Shown here one piece after another: positions 46,510-56,470 of a DNA stretch of 64,000 bases. The position numbers and the translations under genes were made by a program. The DNA is from Lentimicrobiaceae bacterium (GTDB lineage: Bacteria; Bacteroidota; Bacteroidia; Bacteroidales; F082), in contig SUWT01000001.1 in the NCBI GenBank assembly GCA_015061335.1, forward strand, positions 32,591 to 96,590. The letters run 5' to 3'. How positions within the stretch are numbered: the first letter of the stretch is position 1; each line of letters opens with the position of its first letter. The notes below the pieces were generated by a model, which was given only the letters and a program-made list of their open reading frames with translations, did not search any database and was not told where the DNA came from.

Positions 46510-47265
46510 ATGGAACAACGAAATAATGAACAAAATAGCGTTATTTTTCAGATAGCTGATATAGTTAATAAGATGTCAAGTCAGGTTAACTTCTTGATTA
46601 GAAAGAATCTGCTTATGAACCAACTTGATGTTGACATTATGATGGAAAATACAAGAAAATTATACAATGCCTTGTGTTCTGTTAAATGCAATATGGATGT
46701 TGACTCAATTCCTATGGAGATAGAGAATGAGGAGGATTTGGGAATTAGGAATGAGGAATTAGGAATGGGGAATGTAAAAGATGATGAAGAATTTATAGAG
46801 GATAATTACGAAGAGGAGCCTGAAGAGAATTCTGATAATGATGCAGAGGAAGAAATTGAAGAAATAGAAGAGAAAATAGAAGAAGATTTTGAAGAAGGGA
46901 CTGAGGATGTGATTGAGGAGGATTCAGGCATTAGGACATATATAAAGACTATAGAAGCCGAGCCTCAGACTCTTGGAGACAAGTTAGAACAGAAAGAGGA
47001 CAATAGTTTGGCTGCACGACTTCAGCGTAAGCCTGTGACTGATTTGATGATGGCGATAGGTATAAATGATAAGTTCCTGTTACTTAATGAATTGTTTGCC
47101 GGGAGTATGGAGAAGTATAATAAATCTATCAGGGCTTTGAATAGTTTTTCAACCTTATTTGGTGCCAGGACATATATGAGTGAGTTACAGATTGAACTTC
47201 AGTGGGACTGTGATTCTGAGGCTTATAAGAAGTTGAGTGATTTAGTTGAAAGAAGATTCTTGTAG
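46510..47265 (+). CDS. Hypothetical protein with Glu-rich central linker
   Basis: Open frame with promoter; acidic EEEIEEIEEKIEEDFEEG segment; ordered C-terminus TDLMMAIGINDKFLLLNELFAGSMEKYNKSIRALNSF. Confidence 0.65.
   Translation: MEQRNNEQNSVIFQIADIVNKMSSQVNFLIRKNLLMNQLDVDIMMENTRKLYNALCSVKCNMDVDSIPMEIENEEDLGIRNEELGMGNVKDDEEFIEDNYEEEPEENSDNDAEEEIEEIEEKIEEDFEEGTEDVIEEDSGIRTYIKTIEAEPQTLGDKLEQKEDNSLAARLQRKPVTDLMMAIGINDKFLLLNELFAGSMEKYNKSIRALNSFSTLFGARTYMSELQIELQWDCDSEAYKKLSDLVERRFL
46743..46777. repeat. Intragenic heptad array (AATTAGG)5
   Basis: aattagg aatgagg aattagg aatgggg aatgtaa; encodes GIRNEELGMGNVK. Confidence 0.85.
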
Positions 47266-47267
47266 AT

Positions 47268-47945
47268 ATGAAGTTGTATTTAGTACCGACACCTATAGGT
47301 AATTTAGAGGATATAACTTTGCGTGCGTTAAGGGTTTTGCGAGAGGAAGTTGATCTTATATTGGCAGAAGATACACGTACTAGCGGTAATCTTATGAGGC
47401 ATTATAGCATCAATAAGCCCATGTCGGCATTTCATATTAACAATGAGCATAAGGTTGTTACTAATTTTGCGGAGCGTATTCTCGCAGGTGAGCGCATGGC
47501 TCTTGTGACTGATGCCGGCACACCTGCTATCTCAGATCCGGGTTTTCTTCTGGTACGCGAATGCTTACGTCTTGGAGTAGAAGTGGAATGCCTGCCAGGA
47601 GCTACAGCCTTCGTGCCGGCTCTCGTCAACTCAGGACTATCTGCTGACCATTTTATCTTCGAGGGATTCCTGCCTCATAAAAAGGGCCGCCAGACTAAAA
47701 TCAACGAAATAGCAAAAAATCATTATACAACAATACTCTACGAATCACCATTCCGCCTTATAAAAACTCTGCAACAACTTATGGAAGTGTGTGGTCCCGA
47801 TCGCCGTGTCTCAGTGGCTCGAGAACTTACAAAAATATACGAGGAAAATGCAAGAGGCACTCTATCTGAAGTGCTGGAATATTTCTCTCAAAAAGAGGTG
47901 AAAGGAGAGATAGTGATAATATTGGAAGGTCTAGAAAAAGAATAA
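47268..47945 (+). CDS. rsmI: 16S rRNA (cytidine(1402)-2'-O)-methyltransferase
   Basis: LVPTPIGNLEDITLRALRVLREEVDLILAEDTRTS, VTDAGTPAISDPGFLLVREC, GFLPHKKGRQ. Confidence 0.96.
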   Translation: MKLYLVPTPIGNLEDITLRALRVLREEVDLILAEDTRTSGNLMRHYSINKPMSAFHINNEHKVVTNFAERILAGERMALVTDAGTPAISDPGFLLVRECLRLGVEVECLPGATAFVPALVNSGLSADHFIFEGFLPHKKGRQTKINEIAKNHYTTILYESPFRLIKTLQQLMEVCGPDRRVSVARELTKIYEENARGTLSEVLEYFSQKEVKGEIVIILEGLEKE

Positions 47946-47968
47946 ATGCTAACTTAATAAAAATAATT

Positions 47969-50900
47969 ATGAAAATCAAAACATTACTTACATTGTTGTT
48001 CCTGCTGATGATAACATCAGTAAACCTAATGGCAGCTCCTTTACATAATGTGGAAAGGATCTTGACACAACCAGATGGATCAAAATTATATTGTTTCGCT
48101 TCTGGTGATGAATTCTATAACCGTCTTCACGATGCAGAAGGTTTTACCATCGTACAAGCAGATAACGGATACTTCGTCTATGCTGAGAAAGATGTTAATG
48201 GTAAAATAGTCCCTACACAATATGTGGCAGGTAAGGTCGATCCTAAATCAGTTGGATTACAACCAAATATTATGATTTCCAAAGAAGAGTACTTGCAAAG
48301 AAAAGAGTCTAAGAGAGCTCCGAAAATGGAAATCGATACCAAAAATCTAAACCATGGAGTCTATAATAACTTGGTCGTCTTTATTAAATTCTTGGGCGAT
48401 GAGGATCTTACTACAACCAAAGCCGAGATAGATTCTATGTTTAATTATGATGGCTATTACGACATCTCGATGAATAATTATTTCAAGAAAGCTACTTATA
48501 ACCAATTGTCGATGGAGTCGTACTGCTATCCTATCCCTGAAGGTAATAAGATATTGGCTTATGAAGATATTTACCCAAGACATTATTATGAACCTTATAA
48601 TCCCACTACCAACCCAGAAGGTTATCACGATCAGGGCGAACGTGAATTCCCGCTCTTGAAAAGAGCTATAGAATATGTTGCAGACCAGATTCCTGATACC
48701 TTAGATATCGACCGTAATGATGATGGTTTAGTAGATAACGTTATCTTCGTCGTTAAAGGTAATGTCGGTGATTGGGCTGAATTGCTCTGGCCTCATATGT
48801 GGTCTTTATATGGAGAAGATGTATATATTCACGGTAAAAAAGTGTGGACATTTAACTTCCAGCTGGAAACTTCAAGCTATTTCTCAACATCTACACTGTG
48901 TCACGAGATGTCACACTCATTAGGATTCCCTGACCTTTATCACTATTACGAAGGTACTAACCTCACACCTTCAGGAGGATGGGATCTCATGTGCGCTAAC
49001 GCTCATCCACCACAACACTCCGCGACATATATGAAATATAAATATGGAACATGGATCGATAAGATTCCTGAAATAGAATATGGTACATATACCTTAGAGG
49101 CTAACTCTTGGGAAGGAGGCAGAAGAAATTGCTATAAGATACCAACTGACGATCCTAATCAGTTTTATCTCGTGGAATATAGAAACAAAGAAAATATGTT
49201 TGAGAGAGCATTGCCTGGCCATGGTATGTTAATATACAGAATCGATACTCGTTTCAGTGGTGGTGCAGGTTATAACGGCTATGATAGCTTCGACGAAGTT
49301 TATATCTTCCGTCCCGGCGGCTCCCAACATCAAGATGGATCTATCAATGCGGCAGCTTTCTCAAAAGAGAATAATAAAACCGTATTTAATCATACCACAA
49401 ATCCTTATCCGTTCCTGAACCCTGAAATCATCGATGAGGAAATAAATATCTGTAATATCTCAGGTGTGGGCGACCAGATGACATTCACATATTGCCCTAT
49501 ACATAATACAGAAATAGTGCCGCAAAATCTGCTCGCTAACGTTGATGGATCAGATTCTGTGTTCTTGGAATGGGATGCAGTGGAATCTGCCGAAACATAT
49601 AACATCTACCTCGATGGGGAATTGCTAAAAACTGAATATAATAACTATTGTAGCGGCGGCGTCGATCTGGAAGATGGATATCATGAATATTATGTAACCG
49701 CTAACTGCAACGGAGAAGAGTCATATCGCTCTAACGAGGTGTCTGTGATTATAGGCGATTATTGTGGATATGTATTCAATATGACATCTACAGGTGATTA
49801 CGGATGGCAAGGCGGCGAGATTAAACTCTCCTTCGATAATGACATGGATGATGTCTATTATACAATCTATTCCGGTAATAATCTGACAAAAGATATTGTC
49901 CTTCCCGTAGGTACTGATATGACGGTTGAATGGCTCTCAGGATGGAACGATGCAGAATGTAGTTTCACGATAATTCAAGGCGATGAACTTATCTATGACT
50001 CAAACTCACAAGAATTGCAAGAAGGTGTTATCTTGGAATTGGAAGCATCAGGAGAAAGACCTTGCGTGACACCACAAAATCTTACTGCCGAAAATAATGG
50101 TACAGGCGTTTATCTGAAATGGACCTCAATGGTTGAGTCTGAAGGCTATGAGATAGCACGTAACGGTGAAATTATCGCTAGTGGTATAGTCGATAACGAA
50201 TATTTTGATCAAGATTTCCCATGCTCCGGTGTTTATAATTATACCGTCATGAGCTCCGATGGCAACTGTACCTCGGCTCCATCAAATGAGGCTAAGGCTG
50301 TTGTGTTTACTTATACAATCGGCGAGGGAATGTCAATGAATGCTATCGCTGAGAACGACTCCATCAATATAAGCTGGGAAGCGCCTGTAATTCTGGGAGG
50401 CGGATTTAGATACGACGACGGCGAGTTCACCAATACTATGGAATGTACATCAAGCCGCAGCTGGGCTATCAAAATAGATGCTGAGAGACTCTCCTCTTTA
50501 GACACTCACAGACTTAAAGCTGTGGAATTATTCGATAATGAGGCTTGCGAACTTACATTCAAAATTTATAACGGTGAATCTGTTCACGATAGCACACTGA
50601 TTTATACCGAAGTGTATAATGCAGAGGGAATAGGCGATTTCGTTATGATTAATCTAGCCGAAGAAGTGCCTTACGACTCAAATAAAGATCTATGGATAAC
50701 TGTAAAACCTTCTTCAGTATATAATATCGCATGTACCGAGTATGTCGGAGAACCTAACAGCTGCTTGATGAAAACTGGTTCTTCCTGGAAACCTATAACA
50801 GATTATGGACAATATTATTCATGGCTGCTCAGAGCATATGCTGTAGCTCCAGATAATGATACTTGGAATTATGTCGTCATGAATAACGATCAGGTAATGG

Positions 50901-51283
50901 TTTCTCAAACAACGGAACAACAGGTTATAATACCAATCATCACAAGCGGTGAACAATGCCTAAAAGTATCAGCTTATTATCAAGCTGCATCCTTATATAC
51001 TGATGCGGAACTTTGTATAGAAGCATTTATCGGTTTGGATGAAAATGTCAATAATTTAGCTCAGATATATCCTAATCCTGTTAAAGAGATGCTGACAGTC
51101 AATGCAAATGGCATTAAAAATGTTAAAATATTCTCATTGACAGGCTCTGTGTTGTTTGAACAAGAAGTTAATTCTAATTCTTTGAATATCAATGTAGAGA
51201 ATCTTGTTGGCGGTACTTATCTGATACAAATCATTACCTCTGAAGGTATAACGACACAACGTGTGGTTGTTAATAGAAATTAA
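47969..51283 (+). CDS. M6-like metalloprotease with Fn3-like domains and T9SS sorting domain
   Basis: STLCHEMSHSLGFPDLYHYYEG; GGWDLMCA; C-terminal AQIYPNPVKEMLTVNANG...GGTYLIQIITSEGITTQRVVVNRN. Confidence 0.9.
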   Translation: MKIKTLLTLLFLLMITSVNLMAAPLHNVERILTQPDGSKLYCFASGDEFYNRLHDAEGFTIVQADNGYFVYAEKDVNGKIVPTQYVAGKVDPKSVGLQPNIMISKEEYLQRKESKRAPKMEIDTKNLNHGVYNNLVVFIKFLGDEDLTTTKAEIDSMFNYDGYYDISMNNYFKKATYNQLSMESYCYPIPEGNKILAYEDIYPRHYYEPYNPTTNPEGYHDQGEREFPLLKRAIEYVADQIPDTLDIDRNDDGLVDNVIFVVKGNVGDWAELLWPHMWSLYGEDVYIHGKKVWTFNFQLETSSYFSTSTLCHEMSHSLGFPDLYHYYEGTNLTPSGGWDLMCANAHPPQHSATYMKYKYGTWIDKIPEIEYGTYTLEANSWEGGRRNCYKIPTDDPNQFYLVEYRNKENMFERALPGHGMLIYRIDTRFSGGAGYNGYDSFDEVYIFRPGGSQHQDGSINAAAFSKENNKTVFNHTTNPYPFLNPEIIDEEINICNISGVGDQMTFTYCPIHNTEIVPQNLLANVDGSDSVFLEWDAVESAETYNIYLDGELLKTEYNNYCSGGVDLEDGYHEYYVTANCNGEESYRSNEVSVIIGDYCGYVFNMTSTGDYGWQGGEIKLSFDNDMDDVYYTIYSGNNLTKDIVLPVGTDMTVEWLSGWNDAECSFTIIQGDELIYDSNSQELQEGVILELEASGERPCVTPQNLTAENNGTGVYLKWTSMVESEGYEIARNGEIIASGIVDNEYFDQDFPCSGVYNYTVMSSDGNCTSAPSNEAKAVVFTYTIGEGMSMNAIAENDSINISWEAPVILGGGFRYDDGEFTNTMECTSSRSWAIKIDAERLSSLDTHRLKAVELFDNEACELTFKIYNGESVHDSTLIYTEVYNAEGIGDFVMINLAEEVPYDSNKDLWITVKPSSVYNIACTEYVGEPNSCLMKTGSSWKPITDYGQYYSWLLRAYAVAPDNDTWNYVVMNNDQVMVSQTTEQQVIIPIITSGEQCLKVSAYYQAASLYTDAELCIEAFIGLDENVNNLAQIYPNPVKEMLTVNANGIKNVKIFSLTGSVLFEQEVNSNSLNINVENLVGGTYLIQIITSEGITTQRVVVNRN

Positions 51284-51289
51284 TAAGTC

Positions 51290-51326
51290 TTATGAGCAGT
51301 GGGTTGTTCTCACTGCTCTTTTTTTT
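51290..51326 (+). terminator. Rho-independent terminator
   Basis: GAGCAGTG...CACTGCTC followed by a T run. Confidence 0.8.
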
Positions 51327-51334
51327 ATGATATT

Positions 51335-52738
51335 ATGATGAGAAAAGTTTGTCTATTGTCATTATTCCTGACTCTTGTTGTGCGTAACGTTTTTTGTCAG
51401 GATGTTCTTCAGCCGGAGACAGATCCTGTCGTTACGGATCGAATAGAGGAATGGCAGGGCTTGAAGTTTGGCTTCATGATGCACTGGGGAATTTATTCGC
51501 AATGGGGTGTAGTGGAGTCATGGTCGATCTGTAATGAGCCTTGGATTGACCGTAAGGGTGCCAACTATGTGGATTATGTAAGAGAATATCAAGCTCTGAA
51601 TAGTAGTTTTAATCCTGTAGATTTCAATCCTGAGGAATGGGCTGATATAGCGGAAGAGGCAGGAATGAAGTATGTGGTCTTCACAACGAAACATCATGAT
51701 GGTTTTTGTATGTTCGACACAGAGGAGACCGATTATTGTATTACTGATAGTACATGTCCTTTCTCATCAGATCCGCGGGCTGATGTCACGGCGGGGATTT
51801 TGGAGGCATTTCGGGCTAGAGGTTTTTGGACGGGATTATATTTCTCTAAAGCCGATTGGCATCATCCCGACTATTGGGCTCCTGAATGGGCTACTCCTGA
51901 CCGTAATGTCAATTACGACCCTCAAACATATCCCGATCGCTGGCAGAGATTCTGCGACTTTATCTATAATCAGATTAAAGAACTGACTCACAACTATGGC
52001 GATGTCGATATCTTATGGCTCGATGGAGGCTGGATACGACCGGAAAATACAATCACAGACGAATATCGTCCCTGGCTGGGATGTCAAGGCTGGATACAAG
52101 ACATCGATATGCCTAAAATAGCTTCCATGGCAAGAGAAAATAATCCCGATCTAATCATAGTTGATCGTACAGTGCACGGCAAGTACGAGAATTACCAGAC
52201 TCCTGAACAGCAAGTTCCTGATAGCCTGCTGTCTTATCCATGGGAAACATGCATGTCAATGGGCGACTCCTGGTCATACGTCGAAACGGATAACTACAAG
52301 ACAACTAACAAAATCATACATCTGCTGATAGACATCGTGGCTAAGGGCGGTAACTATCTCCTTAATGTCGGTCCTGATGCAAAAGGTAATCTGCCTCCAA
52401 CGGCAGTCTCTCGTATGAAAGAAATAGGTAAATGGATGAAAATCAACGGAGACGCAATATATGAAACAAAACCATTCTACCCTTATGCCAACGATAAACT
52501 GAGATTTACTCAGAATAAGAATGGAAAGGTAAATGTCTTTTATCTGCTAGATGAAAATGAAACAGTGCCCGATTCTATTGTTATCACTGATATAGATAGG
52601 CTGAAGACTGGCAATGTGAAGATTAAAGGATCAAAGACTAAAGCTTACCTGACAAAAACTTCAGAAGGCTACGAGATCCATATCAATGATAAAATTGATG
52701 CGGAACATGCCGTCGTTTTTGAGATATATCAGAAGTAA
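51335..52738 (+). CDS. Alpha-L-fucosidase (GH29)
   Basis: FGFMMHWGIYSQWGVVESW, KYVVFTTKHHDGFCMFDTE, VDILWLDGGWIRP (nucleophile context), GGNYLLNVGPDAKG; signal peptide after an internal ATG. Confidence 0.95.
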   Translation: MMRKVCLLSLFLTLVVRNVFCQDVLQPETDPVVTDRIEEWQGLKFGFMMHWGIYSQWGVVESWSICNEPWIDRKGANYVDYVREYQALNSSFNPVDFNPEEWADIAEEAGMKYVVFTTKHHDGFCMFDTEETDYCITDSTCPFSSDPRADVTAGILEAFRARGFWTGLYFSKADWHHPDYWAPEWATPDRNVNYDPQTYPDRWQRFCDFIYNQIKELTHNYGDVDILWLDGGWIRPENTITDEYRPWLGCQGWIQDIDMPKIASMARENNPDLIIVDRTVHGKYENYQTPEQQVPDSLLSYPWETCMSMGDSWSYVETDNYKTTNKIIHLLIDIVAKGGNYLLNVGPDAKGNLPPTAVSRMKEIGKWMKINGDAIYETKPFYPYANDKLRFTQNKNGKVNVFYLLDENETVPDSIVITDIDRLKTGNVKIKGSKTKAYLTKTSEGYEIHINDKIDAEHAVVFEIYQK

Positions 52739-52745
52739 ATGTCAC

Positions 52746-55700
52746 TTATTGCTTGTTAGCCCGTTCAATAATAGTCTCAAATGCTAAATGTATCTCGAAT
52801 TGCGAAAGCTCTCTTAACAAAATAAGTCTTCTGTACGCTAAGGAATAAGTATAGTTGTCAATAGTGATAGTCTTCTGTTCCAGGTCATAAGATTCCTTGA
52901 CTTTGTTAAATTTCTTTTTTGTGATGAAAGACTCTATGTCGTAGTAACCTCGTTTGACTATATTAATAATGTGTGCCTCGATGGTGGTTCTCTTTAACCC
53001 TCTTTCCTTAACTATATCTGTTATCGAGTAATTATCCTTGAGAAGCTCTAAAGTCTTTATCTCAGTCCTTGACAAATTAAGCTTCTCCTTAGGTTTTTCT
53101 ATGGTTTTCTCTACAATCTCCTCTGCAGTCTCCTCTGTTATTATTCCCTGAGACTCAAGTACTATTCTGATGATTTCATTGCCATATTTCTTGATGCGGG
53201 TAGCTCCAAACTTGGAAATTGTCTTTAGTTCCTCTATCGTCTTAGGCTTGTTTTTTGCAATATAATTTATTAAGGTTTTGGGTAAGATAAGTGGATCCTC
53301 GATATTAAGCTCAATGGCTTTCTTCTCACGCCATTGTAATAGCTTGTCAACCAAAGGTTTGTCCTTGTCATCTATGTTTTTAGAGATTAACTTTGTCGGT
53401 TTGAGATTCTCTGCTTCAAAAATCTTACTGTTTCTTATTTCAATGTATTGCTCTACATCAAAACTTTCTTTCGCATAATCAAAACAAGCTGACTTAATAA
53501 AAATAATCTCTCGTATTGCATTTAAAGCTCCTTTGATATATGCATTAATTGATAGATTATCAGTCTCATGAATGTTGTCGCCAATGTTTTCAAACTCATT
53601 TAGCTTGCCAGAGAAATATATTGAAGCTTCAGTGATTTTTTCTTGAAGAAGTATTTGATCCACATTACTCTGAGAAAATATCTCATTGATTTGTTGAGAG
53701 AAGTTTGATGAAGCATCTGTTATATAACTTTTCAGTAGATCGTTAAATGTGTTTATGTGGTCAATTGCGTTCTTCTTGAAAATATTCTTATTATCATCAA
53801 TGATTTTTTTAATCTTATTTATCTGGTGTTCAAGCTGGCTGAAATTAATAAGTTCTAAGACTTTTTTATGTAGAAAATCTAGTTCTTTCTTGTGAAGTAG
53901 TTCAGCGTCAGCCTCATGAGAAGAGATTCTGTTAGTATATTTTTTAATAATATCATCTTTAATGAGAACGTCTTTGTTGAGTTTTGTTTTTAAGACGAGA
54001 CCATCCAGTGATGTACAGCGGCTCAATGCCACATATACTTGTCCGTGAGTGAAAGCCTGCTCTGCATCGAGAATGACTTTTTCGAATGTCAGCCCCTGGC
54101 TTTTGTGGATGGTGATAGCCCAGGCAGTCTTGAGAGGAATCTGTGTGAAACTGCCTATTCCCTTCTCTTCTATCTCTTTTGTCCTTCCATTGAGTTTATA
54201 CTCGAAATTATGCCAAGTGACAGGTCTTACATCTATAATCTCATTATCGCATTCCACCTGCACACCGTTTTTTCTGTCGAATGAAACAATCTTTCCTATC
54301 TTACCATTATAATATCTTTTCTCAGGAGAAGGATCGTTCTTTACAAACATAACCTGTGCTCCGACCTTGAGTTCGAGCCTTCTTTTTGTTGGATAAGAAT
54401 TGCCGGGGAAGATACCTTTGATAAATGCATCGAAAATATGTGATTTTGATTCTAATGATGCTAATTTATTCTTGTTGATACTGTCAGCCTGATAGTTGTG
54501 AGTCGTTAACGTAATGTAGTTGTCCTCTTCGCTTGGTTGAAAATCAGGAATATACCTGGAGTTAAGTATGTTAAAACTTTTGTTATCAATCTTACTCTTA
54601 CGAACTTTGTTAAGAATTTCTATAAAATCTGTGTCACTTTGACGGTATATATGATCTAACTCGATACAGATATAAGATGTTTTCTTTAACACTAAGCTGT
54701 CGAAGAAATACACCGACTTATAGTAAGGCTTAAGAAGTTCCCATTCGTCTTCTTTCGCTACAGGAGCCAGTTGTTGTATATCTCCAATCATAAGCAATTG
54801 AACTCCACCGAATGCCGCAGAATTATGTCTGATCCTGCGAAGCACGCTGTCAATGGCATCAAGCAAATCGGCTCTTACCATGCTGATCTCGTCAATAACC
54901 AGCAGATCAAGACCTTGTATGATCTTGAGTTTGTCTCTGTTGAATTTTTGTATGTCTATGCCGTCTTCTATATCAGCTTTGGTTTTAGGCATTATAGGAC
55001 CAAAAGGAAGTTGGAAGAAGGAGTGTATAGTAACTCCACCTGCATTGATGGCTGCTACACCGGTCGGTGCGACAACTATCATCTTTTTGTTTGTGTTGTT
55101 GACTAAATTGCGCAAGAATGTTGTCTTGCCAGTTCCGGCTTTTCCAGTAAGAAAGATATGAGCATCAGTTCTTTGAATAAATTGCTTCAGTATTTTTATC
55201 TTCTCGGGCTCATAACACTCAATATCATCGCTAGTTAGCGTTTCTTCAATAGGATCTGTCTCTTCCTCAGCGGAAATTAGCGTTTCTTCAATAGTATCTG
55301 TCTCTTCCTCAGCGGGAATCAGCGTTTCTTCAATAGGATCTGGTTCTTCTTCAGCGGGAATCGTCGTTTCTTCAATAGGATCTGGTTCTTCTTCAGCGGG
55401 AATCGTCGTTTCTTCAATAGTATCTGGTTCTTCCTCAGCGGGAATCAGCGTTTCTTCAATAGGATCTGTCTCTTCCTCAGCGGGAATCAGCGTTTCTTCA
55501 ATAGGATCTGTCTCTTCCTCAGCGGGAATTAGCGTTTCTTCAATAGGATGTGGTTCTTCTTCAGCGGGAATCGTCGTTTCTTCAATAGCTTCTGTCTCTT
55601 CCTCAGCGGAAATTAGCGTTTCTTCAATAGGATCTGGTTCTTCTTCAGCGGAAATTAGCGTTTCTTCAATAGCTTCTGTCTCTTCCTCAGCGGGAATCGT

Positions 55701-56357
55701 CGTTTCTTCAATAGGATCTGGTTCTTCCTCAGCGGGAATCGTCGTTTCTTCAATAGGATCTGGTTCTTCCTCAGCGGGAATCGTCGTTTCTTCAATAGGA
55801 TCTGGTTCTTCTTCAGCGGGAATCGTCGTTTCTTCAATAGTATCTGGTTCTTCTTCAGCGGGAATCGTCGTTTCTTCAATAGGATCTGGTTCTTCCTCAG
55901 CGGGAATCGTCGTTTCTTCAATAGGATCTGGTTCTTCTTCAGCGGGAATCGTCGTTTCTTCAATAGGATCTGGTTCTTCTTCAGCGGGAATCGTCGTTTC
56001 TTCAATAGGATCTGGTTCTTCTTCAGCGGGAATCGTCGTTTCTTCAATAGGATCTGGTTCTTCCTCAGCGGGAATCAGCGTTTCTTCAATAGGATCTGTC
56101 TCTTCCTCAGCGGGAATTAGCGTTTCTTCAATAGGATGTGGTTCTTCTTCAGCGGGAATCAGCGTTTCTTCAATAGGATCTGTCTCTTCCTCAGCGGGAA
56201 TAGGATTATTGTCAGGAATTTCTATTTCCTCATTATTAATAGGAGATTCCTCAGTGCTTTCAGGTTTGATAATATCTTGTTCGTTATTATCATTTTGGGG
56301 AATAGACCTGAATTTCGTCAATATGTTTTTAATAAAAAATAAAACCCTTTTGAACAT
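52746..56357 (-). CDS. PIF1-like helicase paralog with long N-terminal acidic repeat region
   Basis: FLTGKAGTGKTTFLRNLV, APTGVAAINAGGVTIHSFFQLPFGP, QVYVALSRCTSLDGLVL; 23 PAEEEPDPIEETTI-type repeats precede the ATPase. Confidence 0.9.
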   Translation of the reverse strand: MFKRVLFFIKNILTKFRSIPQNDNNEQDIIKPESTEESPINNEEIEIPDNNPIPAEEETDPIEETLIPAEEEPHPIEETLIPAEEETDPIEETLIPAEEEPDPIEETTIPAEEEPDPIEETTIPAEEEPDPIEETTIPAEEEPDPIEETTIPAEEEPDPIEETTIPAEEEPDTIEETTIPAEEEPDPIEETTIPAEEEPDPIEETTIPAEEEPDPIEETTIPAEEETEAIEETLISAEEEPDPIEETLISAEEETEAIEETTIPAEEEPHPIEETLIPAEEETDPIEETLIPAEEETDPIEETLIPAEEEPDTIEETTIPAEEEPDPIEETTIPAEEEPDPIEETLIPAEEETDTIEETLISAEEETDPIEETLTSDDIECYEPEKIKILKQFIQRTDAHIFLTGKAGTGKTTFLRNLVNNTNKKMIVVAPTGVAAINAGGVTIHSFFQLPFGPIMPKTKADIEDGIDIQKFNRDKLKIIQGLDLLVIDEISMVRADLLDAIDSVLRRIRHNSAAFGGVQLLMIGDIQQLAPVAKEDEWELLKPYYKSVYFFDSLVLKKTSYICIELDHIYRQSDTDFIEILNKVRKSKIDNKSFNILNSRYIPDFQPSEEDNYITLTTHNYQADSINKNKLASLESKSHIFDAFIKGIFPGNSYPTKRRLELKVGAQVMFVKNDPSPEKRYYNGKIGKIVSFDRKNGVQVECDNEIIDVRPVTWHNFEYKLNGRTKEIEEKGIGSFTQIPLKTAWAITIHKSQGLTFEKVILDAEQAFTHGQVYVALSRCTSLDGLVLKTKLNKDVLIKDDIIKKYTNRISSHEADAELLHKKELDFLHKKVLELINFSQLEHQINKIKKIIDDNKNIFKKNAIDHINTFNDLLKSYITDASSNFSQQINEIFSQSNVDQILLQEKITEASIYFSGKLNEFENIGDNIHETDNLSINAYIKGALNAIREIIFIKSACFDYAKESFDVEQYIEIRNSKIFEAENLKPTKLISKNIDDKDKPLVDKLLQWREKKAIELNIEDPLILPKTLINYIAKNKPKTIEELKTISKFGATRIKKYGNEIIRIVLESQGIITEETAEEIVEKTIEKPKEKLNLSRTEIKTLELLKDNYSITDIVKERGLKRTTIEAHIINIVKRGYYDIESFITKKKFNKVKESYDLEQKTITIDNYTYSLAYRRLILLRELSQFEIHLAFETIIERANKQ
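55233..56198 (-). repeat. 42-bp tandem repeat, 23 units (14 aa each)
   Basis: Counted from the translated protein, aa 54-375; variants TLI/TTI and EPDP/ETDP/ETEA/EPHP/EPDT. Confidence 0.95.
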
Positions 56358-56470
56358 ATTATCAACATCTGTGTTTAACTACTGAATTAAGGTTAAGCAA
56401 TGACTCTTTTTCATTTTAATACCCTTTTCATATCATTACTACTCCGATAGATGACCGAGTCCCACGGCGG

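Noticed and set aside
387-46777. Interpretation of heptad arrays as CRISPR or as simple microsatellite sequencing artefacts
   Set aside because: Units are degenerate and differ in sequence between loci, and coding arrays preserve frame; neither CRISPR nor polymerase artefact explains this.
55655-56047. Alternate-frame ORF (MKKRRFPLKKNQILL)n, highly basic
   Set aside because: Open only because a 42-bp repeat keeps all frames repeating; it lies within the helicase CDS on the same strand with no independent start signal.
55233-56198. CRISPR-like appearance of the 42-bp tandem repeat block
   Set aside because: There are no unique spacers; units are contiguous, a codon multiple, and in frame within a helicase gene.
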